A DNA stretch of 64,000 nucleotides, taken from Natrinema zhouii. Its GTDB lineage: Archaea; Halobacteriota; Halobacteria; Halobacteriales; Natrialbaceae. The notes beneath the pieces were generated by a model. The model did not search any database. It had not been told where the DNA came from and saw nothing but the letters and a program-made list of their open reading frames with translations. The stretch's first letter is position 1, and every line of letters begins with the position of its first letter. The stretch covers positions 2,170,001 to 2,234,000 of the forward strand of contig NZ_CP059154.1 in the NCBI RefSeq assembly GCF_013456555.2, given 5' to 3'. The translations under genes were made by a program, and so were the position numbers. Positions 35,178 to 43,924 of this stretch are shown piece by piece.

Positions 35178-35326
35178 GACCATCCGGCATGCTGTGGCGC
35201 GCGCTGTACCGCGGCGAACCCGATGGGTGAGCTGCGGCCCGAAACTGCGCGAGGGATGAGTGAGCGCCGCAAGGCGCGAACGAATCGGCTGGGGAGGGCG
35301 TGGCGATTCCCTGCTGCCACGATAGC
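35178..35326 (-). repeat. Dispersed ~149-base non-coding repeat, copy 2 (inverted relative to copy 1)
   Basis: Read on the minus strand it starts GCTATCGTGGCAGCAGGG and follows copy 1 at 24913 to the end, with two differences in the first 46 bases. The spacer 35019-35411 holds this and nothing else I recognise. No ORF, terminal inverted repeat or target duplication is evident. Confidence 0.75.
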
Positions 35327-35411
35327 AGAGCGATTTTTCACGACGATCCCATCAGAAGTAGCTGTTACACAAACACGACAGTGAGAGCGATCGTTCGACG
35401 GCGATAGACCG

Positions 35412-35888
35412 ATGGGACCGGCGACCGAAGACGACTCTATGGCCGACTCTGCCCACGTCCTCGTCCCGACGCTCGGCCGTCCGCGGGAAGACGAGGCGCT
35501 CGCGTACGCCCTCGAGACGTTCCCCGACGCCGAGATCACGCTGCTCGCGGTCGTCACGCCGCTGGACGCGCCGCTCAGCGAGGGCGGCGTCCTCGAGCGA
35601 AGCGAGGAACGGACGACGACGGCGCGGGCCAGCGCCGAGGAGGTGCTCGAGTCGGTCACCGATTCCACGGATTCCACCGATCCCGCGGCGGTAGACCGCG
35701 TTCGGATCGAGACGACCGAGGGACGACCCGGCACCGTCGTCCCGCAGTACGCGTCCGAGAAGGGGGTCGATCACGTCGTCATCTACGGCTCCCGAAGCGG
35801 GTCGACGGGGTTTCTCAGGCGGTTTCTCGGCCGCGGCATCGCCGCCACGGTGGTCGAACGCACTGCGCGGCCGGTGACGGTGCTCTAG
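35412..35888 (+). CDS. Universal stress protein (UspA family)
   Basis: A 158-residue alpha/beta protein. It has the UspA start HVLVPTLGRPREDEALAYAL and the C-terminal ATP-binding-like motif VIYGSRSGSTGFLRRFLGRG (G-2x-G-9x-G-S/T type). Haloarchaeal genomes encode dozens. The start could be the ATG at 35412 or the internal ATG at 35439 (MADSAHVL), which is closer to the family norm. Confidence 0.85.
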   Translation: MGPATEDDSMADSAHVLVPTLGRPREDEALAYALETFPDAEITLLAVVTPLDAPLSEGGVLERSEERTTTARASAEEVLESVTDSTDSTDPAAVDRVRIETTEGRPGTVVPQYASEKGVDHVVIYGSRSGSTGFLRRFLGRGIAATVVERTARPVTVL

Positions 35889-35956
35889 CCCCAATTAAAA
35901 CTCTTTGACAAGAGGCGAGTTCCGCTGTTCCTCGAGTTGCCAACGCTGTCGGAGAC

Positions 35957-37165
35957 TCAGATCCCGATAGCCCTCGCGAACAGTTGATAGAGCCCGTAGC
36001 CGACGATAACCGAACTCCCGAGCGTCACCAGCCAGAAGGTGATCGTGACGCCGATCTTGCGCCGCGAGACGCCGGCCGAGCCGCCGGCCAGCCCGCCGCC
36101 GATGACCCCCGAGAGGATGATGTTGTTCAGCGAGATGGGGATCCCGAGTGCGATCGCCAGCTGCGCGATGATGAAGCCCGGCACGAGTGCCGCGATCGAT
36201 CGGCGCACGCCGAGCTGGGCGTATTCCCGAGAGGTCGCCTGCAACAGCCGCGGTGCGCCCATCCAGGCGCCCGCGAGGATGCCGACCGCGCCGATCGCGA
36301 GCAGGAGGATCCCCGGCAGACCGAGTTCGGCTCGAAAGAGGTTCTCGAGCGGGCCGGTCGCGAGCCCGACCTGCGAACCGCCCGAGGAGAAGGCGACGAT
36401 CCCCCCGAGGACGAGCAGGAACGAGCGGATGCCGCTCTCGACGGAGGCGCGGACCCGCTCGCGGACCCAGTAGAACGCGAGAAACCCGGCTCCGATCGTC
36501 ACGAGGAGCGTTCCGAGGTCGATCCCGGCCGCGAGGGTCGGACCGCCGCCGAACGGCCGGGAAACGAAGCCGGCGAGGGTGCCCTGCTCGCTTGCGGGAT
36601 CCGGAATCACCCCGAGTCGGACGTTGGCGACGATTGCGCCGACGATCCCGGCCAGCAGTGGGACGCCGACCGTTTCAGGGACGTCGTCGCGTCGCAGGAC
36701 CGTCGCCGTCGCGTACGCTAACCCGCCGGACATGATCGGGACGAGCAACCAGAAGGTTCCCAGTCGGCGGTAGGTCGCCATCGCCGGGTCGCCGCCCAGC
36801 GAGAGGCCGACGCCGACCATCGCGCCCGTCGTCGCGAAGGCTGCGGGGATCGGATACCGCGTGTAGATTCCGATCGCCATGAATCCCGCCGCGGTCAGCA
36901 GACCCGCGGTGGCCGCCAGCGGCGTGATCGCGACGCCGTCGATGAGGTCCGCACCGATCGTCTCGGAGATACTCCCGCCCTGCATGAGCGCACCCAACGC
37001 CGCGAGCAGTCCGATGACGAACGCCGCCTGCATCGTCGAGATCGCGTTCGCGCCGATCGCGGGGGCGAAGGGCGGCGAGTTGCTGTTCGCCCCGAGCACC
37101 CACGCCATGAACAGACAGGTGACGATGGCGGTTCCGACGAGGACGGCGAACGACAGTGCGACCAT
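35957..37165 (-). CDS. PiT-family inorganic phosphate permease
   Basis: A 402-residue membrane protein with about ten helices. PiT signatures appear twice: GANSNSPPFAPAIGANAIST near the N-terminus and the repeat around ISLNNIILSGVIGGG near the C-terminus. It carries phosphate (probably with Na+ or H+). The ATG at 37165 gives the normal N-terminus, and the upstream open frame is polar. It is divergent from the alkaline phosphatase gene, with 224 bases between them, suggesting shared phosphate control. Confidence 0.88.
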   Translation of the reverse strand: MVALSFAVLVGTAIVTCLFMAWVLGANSNSPPFAPAIGANAISTMQAAFVIGLLAALGALMQGGSISETIGADLIDGVAITPLAATAGLLTAAGFMAIGIYTRYPIPAAFATTGAMVGVGLSLGGDPAMATYRRLGTFWLLVPIMSGGLAYATATVLRRDDVPETVGVPLLAGIVGAIVANVRLGVIPDPASEQGTLAGFVSRPFGGGPTLAAGIDLGTLLVTIGAGFLAFYWVRERVRASVESGIRSFLLVLGGIVAFSSGGSQVGLATGPLENLFRAELGLPGILLLAIGAVGILAGAWMGAPRLLQATSREYAQLGVRRSIAALVPGFIIAQLAIALGIPISLNNIILSGVIGGGLAGGSAGVSRRKIGVTITFWLVTLGSSVIVGYGLYQLFARAIGI

Positions 37166-37389
37166 TCCGTCTGTCACGGTTCCACGACGTAGCGGAAAAG
37201 CATTCTTGCGACCTACGCGCCGCTCTCCCATTGCGAGCCACCGCGAGTCCGATCGACACGACCGGTCGGTAGCCTCCAATTTGCGACGCCCCCCGCCGAC
37301 GAGTATTGTCGGCCACTCACTCCTATTGTGACTTATCGGACAATAATAGTAAAAATAATAACCGAATTCGTGGTGGCTCCCCACGCACT
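37166..37389. promoter_or_regulatory. Divergent promoter region between phosphate permease and alkaline phosphatase
   Basis: An AT-rich block at about 37343-37362 (runs such as AATAATAGTAAAAATAATAA) stands out from the GC-rich surroundings and lies about 30-45 bases before the phosphatase ATG. It is the likely phosphatase promoter. I could not identify a specific phosphate-responsive box. Confidence 0.45.
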
Positions 37390-38955
37390 ATGCGACGACG
37401 GCAATTCATTACGGCCCTGGGTGCGACTGGACTGTTCGGTGCGACCGGCGCGGCCGGCGCACGATCCGACGCTGCCGGCAATCGTCGTGGAAGCGACGTC
37501 GAGAACGTGATCGTCCTGATCGGGGACGGCATGGGGTTCGACCCGATCGAGGTCACGTCGGTCGTCCACGGCGACCTGTCGATGCAGTCGATGACCGGCG
37601 TCGGGTACACGCGCACGAACTCCCGGAGCGGCGAAGTGACCGACTCGGCGGCGGCCGGGACCGCCCTCGCGACCGGTCACAAGGCGTACAACGGGCAGGT
37701 TTCGGTTCGCGGCGAGGAAGACGACGACGATCCGACGCCGCTACTGACCCAGCTCGAGCTCGCACAGTCGCGGGGGAAAGCGACCGGACTGGTATCGACG
37801 ACTCGGATTACCCACGCCACGCCCGCCGTCTTCGCCTCGCACGTCCCCGACCGCGGCATGGAGGAAATGATCGCCGAACAGTACGTCGAGAGCGAGGTCG
37901 ACGTGCTCATGGGCGGCGGCCGCCGCGAGTTCGACGACGACCTGCTCGCCCGGGCGCGGGCGGAGGGGTACGAGGTCCTGTTCGACGAGAGCGACCTCCG
38001 GGCTGCGAGCGGTGACAGACTGCTCGGACTGTTCGACGACAGCCACGTCACCTACACGCTCGACCGGGACGAGTCGATCCCGTCGCTGCCCGAGATGACC
38101 GCCGCCGCGGTCGACCGCCTCGAGGACGACGACGACGGCTTCTTCCTGATGGTCGAAGGCGGACGCATCGACCACGCCGAGCACGGGAACGACGTCCAGT
38201 CGACGGTCGCCGAGACCGAGGAGTTCGACGAGGTCGTTAACTGGGCGCTCGAGTACGCCGAGACCCGCGACGACACGCTGGTCGTCGTCGCCTCCGACCA
38301 CGAGACGGGGGGTCTGGCGACCGGCAATGACTACGGCTCGCCGATCGACGCCGAAGCGATTCGGAACGCGGAGGCGAGCAACGCGGCTATCGCCGCCGCC
38401 ATCGAGGACGGCGTCCCGATCCGCGAGGCGGTCGAAGAACGCGTCGACGTCGAGCTCACCGACGAAGACGTCGCGCGGATCGCGGACGCCAGAGAGGCCG
38501 AGGGTCCCTACGCCCTCTCGAACGAGCTCGGCGCGGTCGTCTCGGAGCATCTCGGCGTCTCGTGGGCCTCGAACGTCCACACCGGTCCGGCTCAAACGGT
38601 GATGGCCGCCGGTCCCCACGTCGACCCGTTCAACGGCTGGATCCATCACACCGACCTCTCGGTGACCGTCGCCGCCCTCTTGCTGTTCGGCCGCCTCGCC
38701 GACGTCTCTGACGCCCAGCGCGAGGCCTGGGAGCGCGAGGTCGTCAGGAACGGACCGAAGGGGCGCCGCGACGCCTCTCTCGCCCTCGAGTACATCGGTC
38801 CCGTCACCGACGACGTGACCGAGGCACTCGACGTCGACGGCAACGGCGTGGTCGACTACCGGGACGTCCTCCTGATTCTCGAGGGAGACGCCCCCTCGTC
38901 GTCGGCGGAAGCCGGCCGCCGCCGCGAGCCGATCGGCTCGGTCCACGACCGCTGA
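37390..38955 (+). CDS. Secreted alkaline phosphatase (PhoA family) with dockerin-like tail
   Basis: A 521-residue precursor. The Tat signal (RRRQF, then a hydrophobic stretch) exports it; there is no lipobox. Metal and active sites: IGDGMG at 44-49, the nucleophile Ser86 in VTDSAAAGTA, EGGRIDHAEH, SDHETGG and HTGPAQTV. It hydrolyses phosphomonoesters outside the cell. Near the C-terminus DVDGNGVVDYRD (about 492-503) has the Dx(D/N)GNG pattern of a calcium-binding dockerin or EF-hand loop, an uncommon attachment. Divergent PiT phosphate permease upstream. Confidence 0.88.
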   Translation: MRRRQFITALGATGLFGATGAAGARSDAAGNRRGSDVENVIVLIGDGMGFDPIEVTSVVHGDLSMQSMTGVGYTRTNSRSGEVTDSAAAGTALATGHKAYNGQVSVRGEEDDDDPTPLLTQLELAQSRGKATGLVSTTRITHATPAVFASHVPDRGMEEMIAEQYVESEVDVLMGGGRREFDDDLLARARAEGYEVLFDESDLRAASGDRLLGLFDDSHVTYTLDRDESIPSLPEMTAAAVDRLEDDDDGFFLMVEGGRIDHAEHGNDVQSTVAETEEFDEVVNWALEYAETRDDTLVVVASDHETGGLATGNDYGSPIDAEAIRNAEASNAAIAAAIEDGVPIREAVEERVDVELTDEDVARIADAREAEGPYALSNELGAVVSEHLGVSWASNVHTGPAQTVMAAGPHVDPFNGWIHHTDLSVTVAALLLFGRLADVSDAQREAWEREVVRNGPKGRRDASLALEYIGPVTDDVTEALDVDGNGVVDYRDVLLILEGDAPSSSAEAGRRREPIGSVHDR

Positions 38956-39018
38956 ACGCGTACCCCATCGCTCGCCGCTGCCCGCCCCGCTTTTCGTGTC
39001 GACCCTGAGACCGTCTCG

Positions 39019-39819
39019 CTACCGATGCGGTTTCGAATCCGATTTCGCCAGGACCGCTCTGTAGTGAGCCTCGGTTCGAAGAACGTCGGTCACCGTCCAC
39101 GGCGTCCCCGTCGTCGCCTCGCGGAACCGGTCGGGCGAGCACAGCAGGAACTGCAGCGTTCGACCGACCTCGCGGAATCGATCGCCGTCCGCCCGCTCGC
39201 CCTCGAACTCGAGGTGGAAACACCGGTGGGCGATTCCCTCGCGGGGATCGGACCGGTAACCGAAGAACCCCTCGTCGAGTCGCGTCGGATCATAGTTGTC
39301 GACGACGGCTACCCCCGCGTCACCGACGACGCGAGCGAACTCGACGAGCAGTTCGCGGATGCCGGCCAGTGAGCGGCCGAGGCCGACCTGTGTGCCGACG
39401 ACGTGAACGGCACCGAACGCGTCTGTCGGCACCGGCAGATCGAACATGTCGCCGACGAGAACGTCCTCGAGGCCGCGTTCACGGGCGGTTCGGACCGCGT
39501 TCGGGCTCGCGTCCACGCCCACCGCGTCGACGCCCCGATCGGCCCACCACAGGAGGTGGTTCCCTGCACCACACCCCACGTCGAGGACCGGTTCGGCGTC
39601 GGCGACGCGCTCGAGCGCGTCGATCGTCTCCCGGTCCCACGATTCGGGACTCGAGAAGTAGAGCTCGGCGACGTTGCCGTCCCGTCGCTCCGCGCCGTCG
39701 CGATAGGTCAACTGTCCCGGGGTATCGCGGTGGTGAGCGAGCATCGCTCGACCGAGCGGATCCGCCTCACTCTGCCGTCGTTCCTCGGCTGCCGACGAGC
39801 CGGTTCGGTCCTGGCCCAT
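39019..39819 (-). CDS. Class I SAM-dependent methyltransferase
   Basis: A 266-residue Methyltransf_11/25-type protein. SAM motif LDVGCGAGNH, then an acidic residue in VGVDASPNA and GDMFDLPV. A variable C-terminal region (RCFHLEFEGE and later) would recognise the substrate, which is unknown. Convergent with the alkaline phosphatase gene; the gap is 63 bases. Confidence 0.85.
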   Translation of the reverse strand: MGQDRTGSSAAEERRQSEADPLGRAMLAHHRDTPGQLTYRDGAERRDGNVAELYFSSPESWDRETIDALERVADAEPVLDVGCGAGNHLLWWADRGVDAVGVDASPNAVRTARERGLEDVLVGDMFDLPVPTDAFGAVHVVGTQVGLGRSLAGIRELLVEFARVVGDAGVAVVDNYDPTRLDEGFFGYRSDPREGIAHRCFHLEFEGERADGDRFREVGRTLQFLLCSPDRFREATTGTPWTVTDVLRTEAHYRAVLAKSDSKPHR

Positions 39820-39933
39820 GCTCGAATCAACGGAACCGACGATAGTAAAATGACGCTGACAATTGGTCCCGTGTAACGCCTCTCACGGTAGACGACCGCT
39901 AACGATTTAGGGGGATCGACCCAACTCCCGCTC

Positions 39934-40179
39934 ATGAAGGTCGAATTCGACGAGGACACCTGTATCGGGATGTTCCAGTGCGTCGCCGAGTGGGACGCGT
40001 TCGAGAAAGACAAATCGAGGGGCAAAGCAGTACTCGCGGACAGCGAGGAAGTCGAGGACGGAATCTTCGTCCGCGAGGTCCCCGACGACGCCGAACTCGA
40101 CGCGAAGTTCGCCGCCCGGTCGTGTCCCGTCGACGCGATCGTAATTTACGACGACGACGGCGAGCAGCTGATTCCCTGA
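39934..40179 (+). CDS. Ferredoxin with one Cys ligand replaced by Met
   Basis: An 81-residue monocluster ferredoxin. C10 and C16 lie in DTCIGMFQC, and C64 in ARSCPVDAI. The position that would be the second ligand of the usual C-x2-C-x2-C is Met13. Related Pyrococcus ferredoxin has Asp there. With three Cys the cluster could be [3Fe-4S] or a ligand-exchangeable [4Fe-4S]. It is acidic and cytosolic; partner enzyme unknown. Confidence 0.85.
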   Translation: MKVEFDEDTCIGMFQCVAEWDAFEKDKSRGKAVLADSEEVEDGIFVREVPDDAELDAKFAARSCPVDAIVIYDDDGEQLIP

Positions 40180-40314
40180 GACGGACTCCTGTCAGTTCTC
40201 TCCTAGCACACCCGCGACCCGCCATGCGGGTGCGCCGGGACACAGTGACAGCAAACCGTATGACGCCGGCTCGAGCGGCGGACGTGCAAAAAGCCGATCG
40301 GAGACGACCGTCGA

Positions 40315-41229
40315 TTACGAGATCTTATCGTACTGGTCCGAGAGCTTCTCGGCGGCCTCGCCGAGCTGATTGCGCTCGAACTCGGTCAGCTCCCACTCGA
40401 CGATCTCTTCGACGCCGTCGGAGCCGAGCTTGACGGGGACGCCGAAGGCGGTGTCCTCGTGACCGTACTCGCCCTCGAGCGCGACGCTCCCCGGCAGTAC
40501 TTCGCCGGTGTCTCGGAGGATGGCCTCGACCATGTGGCCGACGCCGGACGCCGGGCCCCACTCGGTCGCGCCCTTCTTCTCGATGACGTTCATCGCAGAG
40601 GCCTGCAGTTCCTCGAGCAGGTCTTCCTTCTCGTTCTCGTCGAATTCGGGGTCTCGGCCGTCGACGCGGACCTTCGAGAAGACGGGAACCTGCGCGTCGC
40701 CGTGTTCGCCGAGGATGGTCGCCTCGACGTTCTGGACGGGTGCGTCGAAGCGCTGGGAGATCACGTAGCGAAAGCGGGCGGAGTCGAGCCGACCGCCGAA
40801 GCCGATCACTTTCTTGCGAGCGCGGTCGCCCGTTTCGTAGAGGTGCCGATTGAGCAGGTCGACGGGGTTGGACGTGGTGACGGTGACGAAATCGTCGTTG
40901 TGCTCGGCCAGCGAGGAGCCGATGTCCTCCATGATGGGTGCGTTGTCGCCCGCGAGGTCGATCCGCGTCTGGCCCGGCTGTCGCGGGATGCCCGCCGTGA
41001 TGACGACGACGTCCGAGCCGGCGGTGTCCTCGTAGCCGCCCTGTCGGATCGTCGTGTTCGAGTCGTAGGCTGCGCCGTGGTTGGCGTCCGCGGCCTGTCC
41101 GATCGTGTCGTCTTCCTTGTCCGGAATGTCGACGAAGACGAGCTCGTCCGCAACGTCCCGAAGCGCGATGTTGTAGCCTGCGGCGGCCCCGACCGTCCCG
41201 GCCGCGCCGACCACGCTAACTTTCGTCAT
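40315..41229 (-). CDS. mdh: Malate dehydrogenase (LDH-like)
   Basis: A 304-residue NAD-dependent enzyme of the TCA cycle, interconverting malate and oxaloacetate. The Rossmann motif [11 protein letters not shown] starts at residue 8. The substrate-site arginine lies in RQPGQTR (with the catalytic loop), the catalytic histidine in [12 protein letters not shown], and the family end is [17 protein letters not shown]. Start ATG at 41229. Haloarchaeal MDHs of this type are tetramers stabilised by salt. Confidence 0.92.
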   Translation of the reverse strand: MTKVSVVGAAGTVGAAAGYNIALRDVADELVFVDIPDKEDDTIGQAADANHGAAYDSNTTIRQGGYEDTAGSDVVVITAGIPRQPGQTRIDLAGDNAPIMEDIGSSLAEHNDDFVTVTTSNPVDLLNRHLYETGDRARKKVIGFGGRLDSARFRYVISQRFDAPVQNVEATILGEHGDAQVPVFSKVRVDGRDPEFDENEKEDLLEELQASAMNVIEKKGATEWGPASGVGHMVEAILRDTGEVLPGSVALEGEYGHEDTAFGVPVKLGSDGVEEIVEWELTEFERNQLGEAAEKLSDQYDKIS

Positions 41230-41398
41230 ACCACGTATTGCTTCCCCATCCCACACGTTAAATCCGTCGGACGATGGCGTTCGAACGGTGTTGACGACGC
41301 GGACATCACACCTGTCGTACCCAGATACTCGGCATTCGCTCGAGCCACGATCGCCTCGAGACCGAACCGATCATACCGGCTGCCTGTGGAACTCACGT

Positions 41399-41857
41399 AT
41401 GCGCGTCAGCGTCATCGGCGGCGGAACGATCACGGACGAACAGGCGACTCGCGCGGAAGCGGTCGGACGCGAACTCGCCGCCCGCGGTCACACGGTCGTC
41501 TGTGGCGGCCGCGGCGGGACGATGGAAGCAGTCTGTCGCGGCGCGAAGCACGAGGGCGGCACGACGATCGGGATCCTTCCCGGCGAGCGTCCCGAAGCGG
41601 CGAACGACTCCGTCGACATCCCCATCGCGACCGGCATGGGCCACGCCCGGAACGCGCTCGTCCCGCTGAACGGCGATGCAGTCATCGCGCTCACTGGCGG
41701 CGTCGGCACCCTTTCGGAGATCGGCTTCGCCAGCATCTACGACCGCCCCGTCGTCGGCCTCGAGACCCACGACGTCTCTCTTCTCGGGATCGATCTCGAG
41801 ACGGTCGAAACGCCGGAGGCGGCCGTCGATGCGGTCGAATCCGCACTCGATACCTGA
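41399..41857 (+). CDS. TIGR00725/LOG-like nucleotide-binding protein
   Basis: A 152-residue Rossmann-like protein. GGGTITDEQ at the N-terminus, CGGRGGTMEAVCRGA, PGERPE and ALTGGVGTLSEIGFA follow the LOG/TIGR00725 pattern (GGxGT-x2-E). Relatives cleave nucleoside 5'-monophosphates (cytokinin activation enzymes), but haloarchaeal members are uncharacterised. The ATG at 41399 was chosen over an earlier in-frame ATG because the fold begins there. Confidence 0.83.
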   Translation: MRVSVIGGGTITDEQATRAEAVGRELAARGHTVVCGGRGGTMEAVCRGAKHEGGTTIGILPGERPEAANDSVDIPIATGMGHARNALVPLNGDAVIALTGGVGTLSEIGFASIYDRPVVGLETHDVSLLGIDLETVETPEAAVDAVESALDT

Positions 41858-41928
41858 TAGAATCCGTTCCGATTCGAGGACCGTCGGCTGTCGCAGCTTT
41901 TTCGACGCTCCGAAACGTCTAGACGGAC

Positions 41929-42732
41929 ATGAGCGACTTCGACAAGGAAGCCGAGCGCGAGAAACTTCGAGAGAAGTACGAGCAGGACAAAGAAGAGCGC
42001 AAGGCGACCCAGCGGATGAGCGACCTGCTGCTCAAGGGCGCGACGATGACAAACGCCCACTGTGGCACCTGCGGTGACCCGCTCTTCCAGCACGACGGCA
42101 CCACGTTCTGTCCGAGCTGTCACGGCAACCCCGACGCCGTCGAGGGAACCGACCTCGAGGCCCAGCCGGCCGACGAAGGGTCCACAACGGACCAGCCTGC
42201 GACGGAACGGTCGACCAACGATGATCCCGCCGATGCGACACGGACCGAGACGACTAACGCCACGCCGGACGCTACCGACATCGATCCGGCAGCGAACGCC
42301 GACGCAACATCGACCGCTGTGGACCATCAGGTGACCGACGACGAGTCCCCTCACCATCGCGCCGCGACGTCCGCCTCGAGCAGCGAACCGCGATCACAGT
42401 CGGCAGCAATGCCGACTCGGAGCGAGTCCCGGCCCGACGCCGCGTCGTCTCCCGCTGACAGTGTTTCGTCCATTTCCGACGCCGCTTCGGCCGCCCCTGA
42501 CGCATCGAACCGAGCGTCCGATGACCGGTCGGCCGACCCCGGATCGGCCCGTCGTGGCCCTGCAGCGAGCCCCCCGCCGGTTGACGGCGACCTCGAGGCC
42601 GCACGCGACGCGCTCGTCCGCACGCTCGAGAAGTTCGCCACGGAGGCCGCCGCGGCCGACGACCCTCGATACGCGCGAGACTGCCTCGAGGCGGCTCGCG
42701 AGGCCGGTGAGACGCTATCGACTCTGCGTTGA
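41929..42732 (+). CDS. Sjogren autoantigen p27-like zinc protein with long disordered tail
   Basis: A 267-residue protein. The N-terminal 70 residues have a helical start and a zinc ribbon (C45, C48, C61, C64), as in the archaeal Sjogren's/scleroderma autoantigen 1 family. An acidic Ser/Thr/Ala-rich disordered linker (about 75-215) leads to a helical C-terminal domain (about 225-265). The function of this family in archaea is not known; a nucleic acid or cell-division role has been suggested for relatives, and I do not claim one. Confidence 0.8.
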   Translation: MSDFDKEAEREKLREKYEQDKEERKATQRMSDLLLKGATMTNAHCGTCGDPLFQHDGTTFCPSCHGNPDAVEGTDLEAQPADEGSTTDQPATERSTNDDPADATRTETTNATPDATDIDPAANADATSTAVDHQVTDDESPHHRAATSASSSEPRSQSAAMPTRSESRPDAASSPADSVSSISDAASAAPDASNRASDDRSADPGSARRGPAASPPPVDGDLEAARDALVRTLEKFATEAAAADDPRYARDCLEAAREAGETLSTLR

Positions 42733-43042
42733 TACTACTTGCAGGTACTGTCGCACCCATGCCGACGCCCGTAACCGGCGATACGACCGATTGAACTCCC
42801 CGTTCCGGTCTCCGTTGAGTGCCCTAACGACTCGTTTCGATGTATTCGTCGTTCGGCCACTGATCTGCACATCAATAGATATATATTTAGCAAAAAACGT
42901 GTAATCTAATGACACTCACCGACGGGCTATATCGACCGGTTGCGTGCGTCGTGATTCAGGTAGCCGTTTCCCACCGCCCTCCGTGCTACCGGCCTGCATA
43001 CCGTCGTCACCCGTCGAATTACGAACGTAGGATACACTAACG
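42733..43042. other. Spacer with a strong TATA-like run
   Basis: No clear gene. TATATATTTA at 42879-42889 lies about 25 bases before an ATG at 42909 that opens a 43-codon frame (to 43040) with a composition unlike haloarchaeal proteins. The box more likely starts an mRNA for the PAP2 gene with a leader of about 135 bases, or that small frame. I cannot decide. Confidence 0.35.
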
Positions 43043-43906
43043 ATGCCACTTGGATTCGTCGTACTGCTGACCGTACTCGCCGTTTGTATCGGACTTCTCG
43101 GAACCTGTGCCGTCTGTCTCGATCGGACAGCTATCAGCCGGACGGCGGCCGAACTCGATCACCGACTCCTCGAGGTCGCGCCGTATCTCGGCGCGGCAGC
43201 CCTGTTCTTCCTGGCAAAGCGGGCGACGACCGGCCACAGTGAACGGATCTCGCACGCTCTCGACTGGGACATCACCGCGGAGATATACGCAATCGAAGGG
43301 GAGTTCGTGGCGGTTCTCCAGAATCTCGTCCCCCAGGCCACGCTGGAGTTCTTCTCGGCGATGTACATGTTTGGGTTCCCGTATCTGCTGGTAACCGCAC
43401 CGATCCTCTACTTCCTGTTGCCATCCCAGCGCCACCTCAAGGAACTCCTCATCGCGTATCTGTTGAATTACCTGATCGGGACGCTCCTCTACACCCTCTT
43501 TATCGCGTACGGACCGCGGAACCACCTGTCGTCCGTCTCCGGGCTGATGTACGACTTCTATCCGGAGGCCCAGACGATGACGGCAGCAGTGTCGTCGAAC
43601 ACGAACGTGTTCCCCTCGCTACATACGTCGCTTGCGGTCGTCGTCTTGGTGTTCGCCTGGCGGTCGCGCAGGGAATACCCGCGGTGGTTTCCGCTCGCGT
43701 CGTTCGTGGTGAGTTGCGTCGTCTTCTCGACGATGTACCTCGGGATTCACTGGCTGATCGACGTCATCGCGGGCATCATTCTCGGCGTCGGAGCCGTCTG
43801 GCTCGCTGAACGGATCGTCACCCGCGCGGAGGGGAGTCCCGGTCCCGGTCCCGTTCCCATCACCGACGAGAGCGAGGACGGGATCACCTCCGAAGTGAGC
43901 GACTGA
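43043..43906 (+). CDS. PAP2-family membrane phosphatase
   Basis: A 287-residue protein with six hydrophobic helices. PAP2 (type 2 phosphatidic acid phosphatase / vanadium haloperoxidase) motifs are NVFPSLHTS (second) and YLGIHWLIDV (third, catalytic His-Asp). The first motif K-x6-RP is weak (KRATTGHS region). Members dephosphorylate lipid phosphates; in haloarchaea, polyprenyl phosphate or phosphatidyl lipids are likely. The C-terminus is an acidic soluble tail. Confidence 0.82.
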   Translation: MPLGFVVLLTVLAVCIGLLGTCAVCLDRTAISRTAAELDHRLLEVAPYLGAAALFFLAKRATTGHSERISHALDWDITAEIYAIEGEFVAVLQNLVPQATLEFFSAMYMFGFPYLLVTAPILYFLLPSQRHLKELLIAYLLNYLIGTLLYTLFIAYGPRNHLSSVSGLMYDFYPEAQTMTAAVSSNTNVFPSLHTSLAVVVLVFAWRSRREYPRWFPLASFVVSCVVFSTMYLGIHWLIDVIAGIILGVGAVWLAERIVTRAEGSPGPGPVPITDESEDGITSEVSD

Positions 43907-43924
43907 GACACGGATCAACTGGAC

